Origin: Streptomyces venezuelae
Lineage (GTDB): Bacteria > Actinomycetota > Actinomycetes > Streptomycetales > Streptomycetaceae
Direction: 5' to 3'
DNA: 64,000 bases
Assembly (NCBI RefSeq): GCF_008642275.1
Contig: NZ_CP029189.1
Coordinates: 3,822,501-3,886,500, forward strand
Program-made: the position numbers and the translations under genes
Notes under the pieces: model-generated
Told to the model about the DNA's origin: nothing
Seen by the model: the letters and a program-made list of their open reading frames with translations, nothing else
Database searches by the model: none
Shown here: positions 1-8,330 of the stretch, one piece after another
How the letters are laid out: each line of letters opens with the position of its first letter
Numbering within the stretch: position 1 is the stretch's first letter

Positions 1-413
1 TGATCCTGACCACCTTCGGCGAGAAGGAGAACGTGCTGCGGGCGCTGGGCGAGGGCGGCGCGGGCTTCCTGCTGAAGGACTCGGCGCCGGGCGAGCTGAT
101 CGGGGCGGTCCGGGCGGCAGCGGCCGGGGACGCCTACCTGTCGCCCGGGGCGACCCGGCACGTGGTGGACCAGCTGGCGTCCGGGAAGGCCGCCGTGCGC
201 GGTGAGGTGGCCCGGCGTCGGGTGGCGGAGCTCAGCGAGCGGGAGCGCGGGGTGCTGGCGCTGCTCGGCGAGGGGCTGTCCAACGCGGAGGCGGGCCGGC
301 GGCTGCACATGAGCGAGGCGACCGTGAAGACGTACGTGAGCCGGATCCTCGCGAAGCTGGACTGTGAGAACCGTGTGCAGGCGGCGCTGCTGGCCAGGGA
401 CGCCGGGCTGTAG
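1..413 (+). CDS. NarL/FixJ-family response regulator, C-terminal part (5' end outside window)
   Basis: Partial gene: the reading frame is open to the first base. The first residues (ILTTFGEKENV) match the end of a receiver-domain beta strand 4, followed by GGAGFLLKD, the conserved lysine region at the end of a receiver. A LuxR-type helix-turn-helix follows (LSERERGVLALLGEGLSNAEAGRRL region, then SEATVKTYVSRILAKL). The protein therefore acts as a phosphorylation-dependent DNA-binding activator. The phosphoacceptor aspartate and any partner histidine kinase lie upstream of the window, so its signal is unknown. A GTG at 33 is inside the receiver domain and is not the true start. Confidence 0.93.
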   Translation, partial: ILTTFGEKENVLRALGEGGAGFLLKDSAPGELIGAVRAAAAGDAYLSPGATRHVVDQLASGKAAVRGEVARRRVAELSERERGVLALLGEGLSNAEAGRRLHMSEATVKTYVSRILAKLDCENRVQAALLARDAGL

Positions 414-470
414 ATACGGTCAGCCCGTTCGAGAAGCGATCACAGAACTGAACGGGTGGGGGCGGCGTCG

Positions 471-1871
471 ATGGCGACGATTGCGGGTCAGCGGATTCCG
501 GACGTGGCGGGCTTCGCGCCGAGGGTGGCGGCCGGCTCGCCGAAGGAGGAGGGCAAGGCGCTGCGCGCCCGCCTGCCGCGGTCGGCTCATGCCGCCTTCG
601 TGGCGCCGGCCGGGCGGCCGGACGCCGTGCGCGCGGTGGAGGAGTCCAACGCGGGGCGGGTCGCCGAGCTGACTCCGATACGGGTCGGCCGGATGGCCGC
701 GAACCCGTTCGCGTTCCTGCGCGGGGCGGCCGGGCTGATGGCCCACGACCTGTCCGGCGGTCCGGTGACCGGGGTCGGCGCGCAGATCTGCGGCGATGCG
801 CACGCGGCGAACTTCGGTCTGTACGGGGACGCGCGCGGCCGGCTCGTCATCGACCTCAACGACTTCGACGAAACCGTGTTCGGCCCGTGGGAATGGGACG
901 TGAAGCGGCTGGCGGCCTCGCTGGTGCTGGCGGGCCGGGTGGCCGGCGCGGACGAGGACACCTGCCGGGCCGCCGCACTCGACGCGGTGGGCGCTTACCG
1001 GCGCACCATGCGGCTCCTGTCGAAGCTGCCCGCGCTCGACGCGTGGAACGCGATCGCCGACGAGGAACTGGTCTCGCACGCCGATGCCCGTGATCTGCTG
1101 GGCACCTTGGAGCGGGTCTCGGAGAAGGCCCGCAACAACACCTCCGCGCGGTTCGCGACCAAGTCCACGGAGATAGGGCCGGACGGCGGCCGCCGCTTCG
1201 TCGACGCGCTGCCCGTGCTGCGCCGGGTCGGGGACGGGGAGGCGGCGGCGGTGGCGGCCTCGCTCGGCCCCTACCTGCAGACGCTCCAGGGCGACCGGCT
1301 GCCGCTGCTGGCCCGGTACGCGATCCAGGACGTGGCCTTCCGCGTGGTGGGCACCGGGAGCGTCGGCACCCGCTCGTACGTGGTCCTGCTGCTGGACCAC
1401 CGGGGCGAACCGCTGGTGCTCCAGGTCAAGGAGGCCAGGCCCTCGGTGCTGCTGCCGCACCTGACCGGCCTGGGTTTCGCGCCCGCCCCGGAGCAGCACG
1501 AGGGCCTGAGGGTGGTGGCCGGGCAGAAGCGCATGCAGGTGGTGTCCGACATCATGCTCGGCTGGACCACGGTGGAGGGCCGCCCCTTCCAGGTACGGCA
1601 GTTCCGCAACCGCAAGGGCAGCGTGGATCCGGCGGCGCTGGCCGTGGAGCAGATCGACGACTACGGGCGGATGACCGGTGCCCTGCTGGCCCGCGCGCAC
1701 GCGCACAGCGTCGACCCGCGGCTGCTGGCCGGGTACTGCGGGAAGAACGACGAGCTGGACGAGGCGATGGCGTCCTTCGCCGTGGCCTATGCCGACCGCA
1801 CCGAGGCCGATCACGCCGACCTGGTGGCGGCGGTCCGGTCCGGCCGGATCGCGGCGGAGATGGGCGTCTGA
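471..1871 (+). CDS. DUF2252 family protein
   Basis: A 466-residue protein of the DUF2252 family, recognised from motifs such as GDAHAANFG, DLNDFDET and PWEWDVKRL, which resemble the catalytic loop of aminoglycoside-phosphotransferase/kinase-like folds. The biochemical function is not established. I prefer ATG 471 because a GGTGGGGG tract sits about 8 bases upstream; a GTG at 456 in the same frame would add five residues and has no obvious ribosome binding site. It follows the response regulator by 57 bp on the same strand but need not be co-transcribed. The parS palindrome begins 12 bp after its stop codon. Confidence 0.88.
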   Translation: MATIAGQRIPDVAGFAPRVAAGSPKEEGKALRARLPRSAHAAFVAPAGRPDAVRAVEESNAGRVAELTPIRVGRMAANPFAFLRGAAGLMAHDLSGGPVTGVGAQICGDAHAANFGLYGDARGRLVIDLNDFDETVFGPWEWDVKRLAASLVLAGRVAGADEDTCRAAALDAVGAYRRTMRLLSKLPALDAWNAIADEELVSHADARDLLGTLERVSEKARNNTSARFATKSTEIGPDGGRRFVDALPVLRRVGDGEAAAVAASLGPYLQTLQGDRLPLLARYAIQDVAFRVVGTGSVGTRSYVVLLLDHRGEPLVLQVKEARPSVLLPHLTGLGFAPAPEQHEGLRVVAGQKRMQVVSDIMLGWTTVEGRPFQVRQFRNRKGSVDPAALAVEQIDDYGRMTGALLARAHAHSVDPRLLAGYCGKNDELDEAMASFAVAYADRTEADHADLVAAVRSGRIAAEMGV

Positions 1872-1882
1872 CGGCTGTCTGA

Positions 1883-1916
1883 CGTGGGCGGTGTTTCACG
1901 TGAAACACCGCCCACG
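1883..1916. other. parS centromere site inside a 34-bp perfect palindrome
   Basis: Bases 1892-1907 read TGTTTCACGTGAAACA, which is the canonical ParB-binding parS 16-mer. The symmetry extends without mismatch from 1883 to 1916, so the sequence could also form a stem and end transcription from the DUF2252 gene. In Streptomyces, parS sites cluster around oriC and organise origin segregation with ParA and ParB. It lies wholly between two genes. Confidence 0.9.
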
Positions 1917-1939
1917 CGGGCGGGCCGTAGGCTGGCCGG

Positions 1940-2791
1940 GTGAGCGAGCAGACCGAGCAGCCTGAGCAGACAGTCCCCGGTGATTCCGGCGACTCCTCCG
2001 TCACCGGTGAGGAGCGCCCGGAGGCGCGCCTGGAGCGGGCCGTGCGGGCCGCCGAGCAGGCGCTGATCGAGTTCGAGATCGCGGTGGAGACCTTCCGGGT
2101 GGAGGTGGAGAACTTCTCCCGCCTGCACCACCAGAAGCTCGGCCCGATGTACACGAGGCTCGACGAACTGGACGCCCTGATCGCCGAGGCGAAGGCGTCC
2201 CGCAGCGGCGATCCGGAGGACCTGCGCCGGGCGCAGGACGCGCGTTCGCTGGTCATGCCGATGCCCGGGGTGGAGGAGCTCTTCCACGACTGGCTGGGCT
2301 CGGACGGGATCTCCGACGACGCCTCCGCGATGCTGACCGACCGCCCCGTGCGGCCGCCGCAGCGGGTGCGGCCCTCCGAGGAGGTGCGCCGCCTCTACCG
2401 GGAGCTGGTCCGTCAGGCCCACCCCGACCTCGCCCAGGACGAAGGCGAGCGGGAGCGGCGCGACGCGTTCATCGCGCGGGTCAACGCGGCCTACGGGCGC
2501 GGCGACGAGGGTCAGCTGCGCGAGCTGGCCGAGGAGTGGGCGGCCGGTCCGGCTCCCGAGCGGGCGGCACCGGGCGAGAGCGAGGAGCTGTACGCCCGGC
2601 TGGAGTGGCTGGCCCGCCGCAAGGAGCTGCTGTCGCTCGTCGCCAAGGAGCTGGAGGACAGCGCGATCGGGTCGATGCTGAGGATGGCGCCCGAGGACCC
2701 CGACCGGCTGCTGGAGGAGATCGCGGAGCAGCTGCTCGCGCAGGTCTCCGAGCGTGAGGCCGAACTGGCGGCGGAGCTCGCCGCGCAGTGA
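1940..2791 (+). CDS. J-domain-like protein
   Basis: A 283-residue soluble, highly charged protein. The N-terminal half is predicted helical and probably coiled coil (residues about 28-85). Residues about 145-180 resemble a J domain, with YRELVRQAHPDLAQ carrying the HPD triad (residues 161-163) that stimulates DnaK-type ATPases. The C-terminal part is again helical and acidic. It may act as a specialised co-chaperone, but a partner is not visible. The GTG start lacks a Shine-Dalgarno sequence; TAGGCT at 1928-1933 ends exactly six bases before it, suggesting a leaderless transcript. Confidence 0.75.
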   Translation: MSEQTEQPEQTVPGDSGDSSVTGEERPEARLERAVRAAEQALIEFEIAVETFRVEVENFSRLHHQKLGPMYTRLDELDALIAEAKASRSGDPEDLRRAQDARSLVMPMPGVEELFHDWLGSDGISDDASAMLTDRPVRPPQRVRPSEEVRRLYRELVRQAHPDLAQDEGERERRDAFIARVNAAYGRGDEGQLRELAEEWAAGPAPERAAPGESEELYARLEWLARRKELLSLVAKELEDSAIGSMLRMAPEDPDRLLEEIAEQLLAQVSEREAELAAELAAQ

Positions 2792-2860
2792 GCCCGGTCC
2801 GCCCGTACCGGGTGGTCGGATAGGTTGGCAGCAGATTCGTGAAGAGAGAAGGCGACAGCT

Positions 2861-3205
2861 ATGAACTTCGGACCGCTCCCCTCGGTGGACGCCACCGCGG
2901 TGCCCTCCGAAGGCTTTGTCCTCGACGTCCGTGAGGACGACGAATGGGCGGCCGGCCATGTCGAGGGTGCGCTGCACATCCCGATGAGCGACTTCGTGGC
3001 CCGCTTCGGTGAGCTGACCGAGGCGGTCGAGGACGGCCGCCGGGTGTACGTGATGTGCCGGGTCGGCGGGCGCTCCGCGCAGGTCACCCAGTACCTGGTG
3101 CGCCAGGAGATCGACGCGGTGAACGTCGACGGCGGGATGCAGGCCTGGGACGGTGCCGGGCGCCCGATGGTGACGGACAACGGGAACCCGGCCTTCGTGC
3201 TCTAG
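2861..3205 (+). CDS. Rhodanese-like domain protein
   Basis: A 114-residue single-domain rhodanese. It has the LDVRE motif near residue 21, the EGALHIPMSDF region, and the active-site loop with cysteine 66 (CRVGGRS), followed by the QYLV and VDGGMQAW motifs typical of sulfurtransferases. It probably transfers persulfide sulfur or acts in thiol metabolism in the cytoplasm. A purine-rich stretch (gaagagagaagg) precedes the ATG, and TAGGTT near 2826 could be its -10 element. It lies 69 bp after the J-domain gene and converges with the acyl-CoA dehydrogenase gene. Confidence 0.9.
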   Translation: MNFGPLPSVDATAVPSEGFVLDVREDDEWAAGHVEGALHIPMSDFVARFGELTEAVEDGRRVYVMCRVGGRSAQVTQYLVRQEIDAVNVDGGMQAWDGAGRPMVTDNGNPAFVL

Positions 3206-3236
3206 GCCCCGTCTCCACCGGGCCCGCTGTTCCGGC

Positions 3237-4379
3237 TCAGGCGAGGGGGTGGGCGGCCAGCAGGTCGCCCAGGGCCTCCTCGTGCGCGGCGGCCGGCCCG
3301 AGCTGGAGTTCCAGCTGCTTGGCCCAGGCGTGGTAGCGGTGCAGCGGGTAGTCGGTGTCGGCTCCGAAGCCGCCGTGCAGGTGCTGGGCGGTCTGCACGA
3401 CCCGGCGTACGCCTTCCGAGGCCCAGATCTTGGCGACCGCGACATCACCGGAGCTCGGCAGCGGCCCCCCGGCGCCGCCGGTCGCGGCGTCGAGCCGCCA
3501 GGCGGCCTGCCACAGCGTGACCTCCATGGCGCGCAGGTCGATGTACCGGTCGGCGGCCTGGACGGCGACGGCCTGGAAGGTGGCCACCGGGAAGCCGAAC
3601 TGCTCGCGCTTGCCGGTGTACGCGCTCGTCATGGTGAGCACGTTCTCGCCGAGTCCGAGCGCCAGCGCGCAGGTTCCGGTGGCCAGGAGCTGGCGCAGCC
3701 GTTCCCAGGCTCCCTGGGCTTCGATGAGGTGTGCCCCGTCCACCCGGACGCCGTCGAGGGCGAGTTCGGCGAGCCGCTCCCCGCTCGTGGAGACCTGCTC
3801 GGCGAGGGCCAGCCCTTCGGCGGCCCGCGGGACGAGCGCGAGGACGGCCTCGCCCTCGCCGGTGTGCGCGGGTACGGCGATCCAGTCCGCGCCGTGTGCC
3901 CAGGGGACCGCGGTCTGCGTGCCCTCCAGGATCCACTCCTCGCCCTCGCGGCGGGCGATGACGGCGAGTTCGGCCGGGTCGTGGCCGGAGCGCCCGTGGG
4001 CGGCGGCGGTGAGCACGAGCGTGCCGCGCCCCGCGCCGGGCAGCAGGGCGGCGGCCAGTTCGGGGCTGCCGTGGGCCTGCACGGTCATGGCGGTGGCGCA
4101 GTGCTCCAGCAGCGGGACCCGCGCCAGCACCCGGGCGGCCTCGCGCAGCACCAGGCACAGGGCGACGGTGTCCAGGCCCGCTCCCCCGTGTTCCTCGGCG
4201 AGGACCAGGCTCAGCAGGTCCGATGCGGCGAGCTTGGCCCACAGCGGACGGTCGAAGTCGTCGGCGACGGCCCCCGGGGTCAGCGCGGGACTGGGCACGC
4301 CGTCCGGCGCGACATCCGCGAAGACGGCCCGGGCCGCTTCGACGGCGGCCTGCTGCTCCTCGGTGAAGGTGAAGTCCAC
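3237..4379 (-). CDS. Acyl-CoA dehydrogenase family protein
   Basis: A 380-residue flavoprotein of the acyl-CoA dehydrogenase superfamily, with the N-terminal helical signature (MDFTFTEEQQAAVEAAR), a middle beta domain and the C-terminal HLHGGFGADTDYPLHRYHAWAK region. The usual C-terminal EGTSEI-type catalytic segment is absent and replaced by LELQLG, as in the non-catalytic partner subunits of heteromeric actinobacterial enzymes that act on steroid side chains; this parallel is an inference. The start is GTG with GGAAGGAC upstream. A palindrome at 4437-4450 lies in its promoter. It follows paaE on the same strand but is separated by 147 bp. Confidence 0.88.
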   Translation of the reverse strand: MDFTFTEEQQAAVEAARAVFADVAPDGVPSPALTPGAVADDFDRPLWAKLAASDLLSLVLAEEHGGAGLDTVALCLVLREAARVLARVPLLEHCATAMTVQAHGSPELAAALLPGAGRGTLVLTAAAHGRSGHDPAELAVIARREGEEWILEGTQTAVPWAHGADWIAVPAHTGEGEAVLALVPRAAEGLALAEQVSTSGERLAELALDGVRVDGAHLIEAQGAWERLRQLLATGTCALALGLGENVLTMTSAYTGKREQFGFPVATFQAVAVQAADRYIDLRAMEVTLWQAAWRLDAATGGAGGPLPSSGDVAVAKIWASEGVRRVVQTAQHLHGGFGADTDYPLHRYHAWAKQLELQLGPAAAHEEALGDLLAAHPLA

Positions 4380-4436
4380 TGCCTGTCCTTCCGCGCGTTC
4401 AGGTCCGACGATGTCGTGTCTGACGGTGCGTCAAGA

Positions 4437-4450
4437 TAGAACAGGTTCTG
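4437..4450. promoter_or_regulatory. Candidate KstR-type operator before the acyl-CoA dehydrogenase gene
   Basis: TAGAACAGGTTCTG fits the mycobacterial KstR pattern TNNAACNNGTTNNA at all but the last base and is a near-perfect palindrome. It sits 58 bp upstream of the acyl-CoA dehydrogenase start, a normal place for repressor binding. The match to KstR is from memory of the published consensus. Confidence 0.5.
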
Positions 4451-4526
4451 GAAAATGGACAGGCCCTGGAGGCGGTGGGGCCCCTGTGCTGGGACGGGGA
4501 CCCGACCGACGGGGACGTCGCCGCGC

Positions 4527-5633
4527 TCAGCGGTCGAAGTCGATCTCCACTTCCTCGGTGACCGGGTGCGACTGGCAGGCCAGGACGAATCCGGCCTCCG
4601 TCTCCTCGGCCTCCAGCGCGAAGTTGCGCTCCATCCGGACCTCGCCCGAGACCACGAACGCCCGGCAGGTGCCGCAGACACCGCCCTTGCAGGCGTACGG
4701 GGCGTCCGCGCGGTTGCGGAGCACCGCGTCCAGCAGGGACTCGCCGTCCTGGACCGGCCAGGTGCCCGAACGGCCGTCGAGCCGTGCGGTGACCCGCCCG
4801 TGGGCCGCGGCGGGGGAACCCGCGGGGCGGGGGGCCGCCGGCGCGGTCTCCTCGACGTGGAAGATCTCCTCGTGCACCCGGGTCCGTGCCACGCCGAGCG
4901 CGCCCAGGGCCCGCTCCGCGCCCTGGACCAGGCCGTACGGGCCGCACAGGAACCAGCCCGTCACGTCCGTCACCGGCAGCAGTGCGGGCAGCAGGGCCGC
5001 CAGCCGCTCCTCGTCCAGCCGCCCGGAGGGCAGACCGGACTCCTGCTCCTCCCGGGAGAGGACCGTGACCAGCTGGAACCGCGCCGGATACCGGTCCTTG
5101 AGGTCGGCGACCTCCTCCAGGAACATCGTCGAGGCCGCCGTCCGGTCGCTGCGCACGAGGCAGAAACGGGCGTCGGGCCGGGCGGCCAGCAGGCTCGCCG
5201 CGATCGACAGCACGGGCGTGATGCCGCTGCCGCCGACGATCGCCGCGTAGTGTCCCGAGGCCGGGGCGGCAGCGGGCTCCAGCACGAAGCGCCCGGCCGG
5301 GACCATGACCTCCAGCACGTCGCCGGCGGCGATCTCCTTGTGGGCGAAGGTGGAGAACTCGCCGCCTTCCACCAGCCGCACCCCGACCCGCAGCCGCTCC
5401 GGGCCCGGGCCGTCCGAGGACGGCGCCGGGGAGCAGATCGAGTAGGTGCGGCGGATCTCGGCGCCGCCCTCGGGGGCGGTGCGGCGCAGCGTGAGGTGCT
5501 GGCCCGGTGCGTGCCGGTAGTCCTCGCGCAGCTCCTCGGGAACCCGCAGGGTCAGGGCCACCGAGTCGTCGGTGAGCCGGTCGACAGCCGCCACCGTCAG
5601 CGGGTGGAACGCGCCGTGGCGGGGGGCGGCCAT
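4527..5633 (-). CDS. paaE: Phenylacetyl-CoA 1,2-epoxidase reductase subunit PaaE
   Basis: A 368-residue reductase that passes electrons from NADPH to the PaaAC di-iron oxygenase. It has an FAD-binding domain with RRTYSICS, a nucleotide-binding domain with GGSGITPVLSI, and a C-terminal plant-type 2Fe-2S ferredoxin domain with CKGGVCGTC and a distal cysteine (VLACQSHP). This domain order is diagnostic of PaaE. Its ATG directly abuts the paaD stop codon, so it is the last gene of the paaABCDE operon. Length agrees with other actinobacterial PaaE proteins. Confidence 0.96.
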   Translation of the reverse strand: MAAPRHGAFHPLTVAAVDRLTDDSVALTLRVPEELREDYRHAPGQHLTLRRTAPEGGAEIRRTYSICSPAPSSDGPGPERLRVGVRLVEGGEFSTFAHKEIAAGDVLEVMVPAGRFVLEPAAAPASGHYAAIVGGSGITPVLSIAASLLAARPDARFCLVRSDRTAASTMFLEEVADLKDRYPARFQLVTVLSREEQESGLPSGRLDEERLAALLPALLPVTDVTGWFLCGPYGLVQGAERALGALGVARTRVHEEIFHVEETAPAAPRPAGSPAAAHGRVTARLDGRSGTWPVQDGESLLDAVLRNRADAPYACKGGVCGTCRAFVVSGEVRMERNFALEAEETEAGFVLACQSHPVTEEVEIDFDR

Positions 5634-6140
5634 CTAGAGCTCCTTGAAGTGGTCGAACGGTTCGCGGCAGGCGGTGCAGCGGCGCAGCGCCTTGCACGCG
5701 GTGGAGGAGAAGCGGCTGAGCAGCTCGGTGTCGGTCGATCCGCAGTTCGGGCACCGGACCGACAGCGTCAGCGGGACCGGTCCGCCGGCCGCGTGCGGCC
5801 GGGGCGGGGCGATGCCGAACTCGGCGAGCTTGCGACGGCCTTCGGCGCTGATGTCGTCGGTCGACCAGGCGGGGGCCAGCACGGTGGTCACCCGCACCTC
5901 GGGGATGCCGTGGCCGGTCAGGGCCCGTTCGATGTCGGCGGACATGGCCTCGATGGCCGGGCAGCCGGTGTAGGTCGGGGTCAGGGTGACCTCGGCGTGG
6001 CCGTCCTCGTGCATCCGTACCCCGCGCACCACACCGAGCTCACCGAGGGTGAGCACGGGCAGTTCCGGGTCCGGGACGGAGCCGGCCAGCTCGGCCAGTT
6101 CCGCCTCCAGGCGGGTCGTTCCGGCGTCGGTGGTCACCAT
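5634..6140 (-). CDS. paaD: Phenylacetate degradation protein PaaD (iron-sulfur assembly/maturation)
   Basis: A 168-residue protein with an N-terminal DUF59/MIP18-like domain (SVPDPELPVLTLGELGVV and TPTYTGCPA motifs) and a C-terminal cysteine-rich zinc-ribbon-like tail (CPNCGS, then CTAC). PaaD is required for the epoxidase, probably for Fe-S insertion into PaaE. The ATG at 6140 overlaps the end of paaC by seven bases, indicating translational coupling. A longer open frame continues upstream, but it lies inside paaC and lacks PaaD similarity. Confidence 0.95.
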   Translation of the reverse strand: MVTTDAGTTRLEAELAELAGSVPDPELPVLTLGELGVVRGVRMHEDGHAEVTLTPTYTGCPAIEAMSADIERALTGHGIPEVRVTTVLAPAWSTDDISAEGRRKLAEFGIAPPRPHAAGGPVPLTLSVRCPNCGSTDTELLSRFSSTACKALRRCTACREPFDHFKEL

Positions 6141-6877
6141 GAGGCCCCCGGGTGGCTGCGGTGCAGGTGCTGCATCTCGGCGAGCATCCGGCCGAAGGAC
6201 TCGGTGTGCAGGCCCTGGCGTCCCGCCCCGGCCGCCCAGGCGCCGGTGCGCGGCCCCTGGGGCAGGTCGAGACCGGCCCGCTCCAGTACGCCGGACAGGG
6301 CGGCCAGCCAGCGCTCCTCCAGGACGGCCAGGTCCAGGCCGTCGAGGCCCTCCACCGGCTGGAACATCTCGCCGGTGTACTTCCACAGTGCGTCGAGGGC
6401 GGTCCGCATGCGGCTGCGGCTCTCCTCGGTGCCGTCCCCGAGCCGCAGGGTCCACTGCTCGGCGTGGTCGCGGTGGTAGGCGGTCTCCTTGACGGCCTTG
6501 GCCGCGAGCGGCGCGAACGGGCCGTCCCCGCGGGCGAGCTCCGTGTAGACCTCGTGCTGGTAGAGGGAGAAGTAGAGCTGGCGGGCGATGGTGTGCGCGA
6601 AGTCGCCGTTCGGCTGCTCGACCAGCTGGAGGTTGCGGAAGGACCGCTCCTCGCGCAGGTAGGCCAGCTCGTCCTCGTCGCCGACCATGGACAGCAGGAT
6701 CCGGGCCTGGCCGAGCAGGTCGAGGGCGATGTTGGCGAGGGCGACCTCCTCCTCCAGGACGGGGGCGTGTCCGGCCCATTCGCCGAGGCGGTGGGAGAGG
6801 ATCAGCGCGTCGTCGCCGAGCGCGAGTGCCGCCGTGGCGGTGGTGCCGGTGAGGTGCGCGGTGTCGGTGCCGGTCAC
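6134..6877 (-). CDS. paaC: Phenylacetyl-CoA 1,2-epoxidase structural subunit PaaC
   Basis: A 247-residue ferritin-like helical protein that pairs with PaaA as the scaffold subunit of the epoxidase core. Recognisable stretches are LSHRLGEWAGHAPVLEEEVA, NIALDLLGQARILL and KETAYHRDHAEQW. The start is a GTG whose GTGA overlaps the paaB stop, so translation is coupled. Length matches the family. Confidence 0.96.
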   Translation of the reverse strand: MTGTDTAHLTGTTATAALALGDDALILSHRLGEWAGHAPVLEEEVALANIALDLLGQARILLSMVGDEDELAYLREERSFRNLQLVEQPNGDFAHTIARQLYFSLYQHEVYTELARGDGPFAPLAAKAVKETAYHRDHAEQWTLRLGDGTEESRSRMRTALDALWKYTGEMFQPVEGLDGLDLAVLEERWLAALSGVLERAGLDLPQGPRTGAWAAGAGRQGLHTESFGRMLAEMQHLHRSHPGASW

Positions 6878-7158
6878 AGGTGGCTCACCCCCTCCGGGAT
6901 GTCGTAGAAGGTGGGGTGCCGGTACGGCTTGTCGGCGGACGGCGCGAAGAAGGGGTCCCGCTCGTCCGGCGAGGAGGCGGTGATCTCGGTGGAGGGCACC
7001 ACCCAGATCGAGATGCCCTCGTTGCGCCGGGTGTAGAGATCGCGGGCGTTGCGCAGGGCCATCTCCGCGTCGGGGGCGTGCAGGCTGCCCGCGTGCGTGT
7101 GCGAGAGGCCGCGGCGCGAACGCACGAAGACCTCCCACAGGGGCCAGTTCTGCGTCAT
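6874..7158 (-). CDS. paaB: Phenylacetyl-CoA 1,2-epoxidase subunit PaaB
   Basis: A 94-residue protein with the PaaB hallmarks [30 protein letters not shown] and [12 protein letters not shown]. PaaB is the small subunit that bridges PaaAC dimers in the epoxidase complex. Its ATG overlaps the paaA stop codon (ATGA). Confidence 0.97.
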   Translation of the reverse strand: MTQNWPLWEVFVRSRRGLSHTHAGSLHAPDAEMALRNARDLYTRRNEGISIWVVPSTEITASSPDERDPFFAPSADKPYRHPTFYDIPEGVSHL

Positions 7159-8147
7159 ACCCGTGCCTCCTCGTTCTGTCCGGCGTGCTTCGCCGCTTGC
7201 TGTGCCACCTGCTGTGCCGTCTGCTTGCGCGCGTACGCGGCGGCCGCGTCGCGCACCCAGGCACCTTCCTCGTGGGCCTTGCGCCGCTGCCCGATCCGCT
7301 GCTCGTTGCAGGGCCCGTTGCCCTTGAGGACGTTCCAGAACTCGGTCCAGTCGATGGCGCCGAAGTCGTGGTGCCCGCGCTCCTCGTTCCACTTCAGGTC
7401 CGGGTCGGGCAGGGTCAGCCCGAGGGACTCGGCCTGCGGGACGGCGATGTCGACGAACCGCTGGCGCAGCTCGTCGTTCGAGTGCCGCTTGATGCGCCAG
7501 GCCATCGACTGGGCCGAGTGCGCCGACTCGTCGTCCGGCGGGCCGAACATCATCAGCGACGGCCACCACCACCGGTCCACCGCGTCCTGGGCCATCGCGT
7601 GCTGGGCCTCGGTGCCGCGGGAGAGGGCGAGGAGCAGCTCGTACCCCTGACGCTGGTGGAAGGACTCCTCCTTGCAGATGCGGACCATGGCGCGGGCGTA
7701 GGGCCCGTAGGAGCAGCGGCAGATCGGCACCTGGTTGGTGATCGCCGCGCCGTCCACGAGCCAGCCGATGGCGCCGACGTCCGCCCAGGTCAGGGTGGGG
7801 TAGTTGAAGATCGAGGAGTACTTCTGCTTGCCCGAGTGGAGCTTGTCGAGCAGCTCGTCGCGGCTGGTGCCGAGGGTCTCGGCCGCGCTGTAGAGGTACA
7901 GCCCGTGGCCGGCCTCGTCCTGGACCTTGGCCATCAGGATCGCCTTGCGGCGCAACGAGGGGGCGCGGGTGATCCAGTTGGCCTCGGGCTGCATGCCGAT
8001 GATCTCGGAATGGGCGTGCTGGGCCATCTGGCGCACCAAAGAAGCGCGGTATTCGTCCGGCATCCAGTCGCGCGGCTCCACGCGCTCGTCGGCCGCCACG
8101 GCCGCGTCGAATGCCGCCGCGAGCTGTGCGCCCAGGTCAGCAGTCAT
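7155..8147 (-). CDS. paaA: Phenylacetyl-CoA 1,2-epoxidase catalytic subunit PaaA
   Basis: The catalytic di-iron subunit (330 residues from ATG 8147), which epoxidises the aromatic ring of phenylacetyl-CoA. Iron-ligand motifs are visible: QDEAGHG and [10 protein letters not shown], with [13 protein letters not shown] near the N-terminus. The frame could start at a GTG at 8216, adding a low-complexity 23-residue leader; I chose ATG 8147, which gives the usual family length. It is the first gene of paaABCDE. A palindromic operator lies 103 bp upstream of the chosen start. Confidence 0.95.
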   Translation of the reverse strand: MTADLGAQLAAAFDAAVAADERVEPRDWMPDEYRASLVRQMAQHAHSEIIGMQPEANWITRAPSLRRKAILMAKVQDEAGHGLYLYSAAETLGTSRDELLDKLHSGKQKYSSIFNYPTLTWADVGAIGWLVDGAAITNQVPICRCSYGPYARAMVRICKEESFHQRQGYELLLALSRGTEAQHAMAQDAVDRWWWPSLMMFGPPDDESAHSAQSMAWRIKRHSNDELRQRFVDIAVPQAESLGLTLPDPDLKWNEERGHHDFGAIDWTEFWNVLKGNGPCNEQRIGQRRKAHEEGAWVRDAAAAYARKQTAQQVAQQAAKHAGQNEEARV

Positions 8148-8249
8148 GCCTGTCCCGTCCGTCCTGTCCGTCCCGAGAGCCGTGTCCGGCCCCGTCTCCG
8201 GGGTCACTGCCACCATTCCGGCCCCCTGCCAGAGTCCGCCGTCCGACCG

Positions 8250-8267
8250 ACCGACCGATCGTTCGGT
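8250..8267. promoter_or_regulatory. Candidate PaaR operator before paaA
   Basis: The minus strand reads ACCGAACGATCGGTCGGT, the same as 14546-14563 except for the last base. The palindromic core is ACCGNNCGNNCGGT. It lies upstream of paaABCDE, and its twin lies between paaN and paaH next to a TetR gene, so it is very probably the binding site of that TetR protein. Confidence 0.8.
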
Positions 8268-8330
8268 TCATTCGCTTCAATGGTGGGTCGACGGCCCGTA
8301 GGGTGTCAACCTCTGAGGTCAACCCTGTGG

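Noticed and set aside
1883..1916. Simple rho-independent terminator.
   Set aside because: The centre is an exact parS 16-mer and no T run follows. Termination may be a side effect only.
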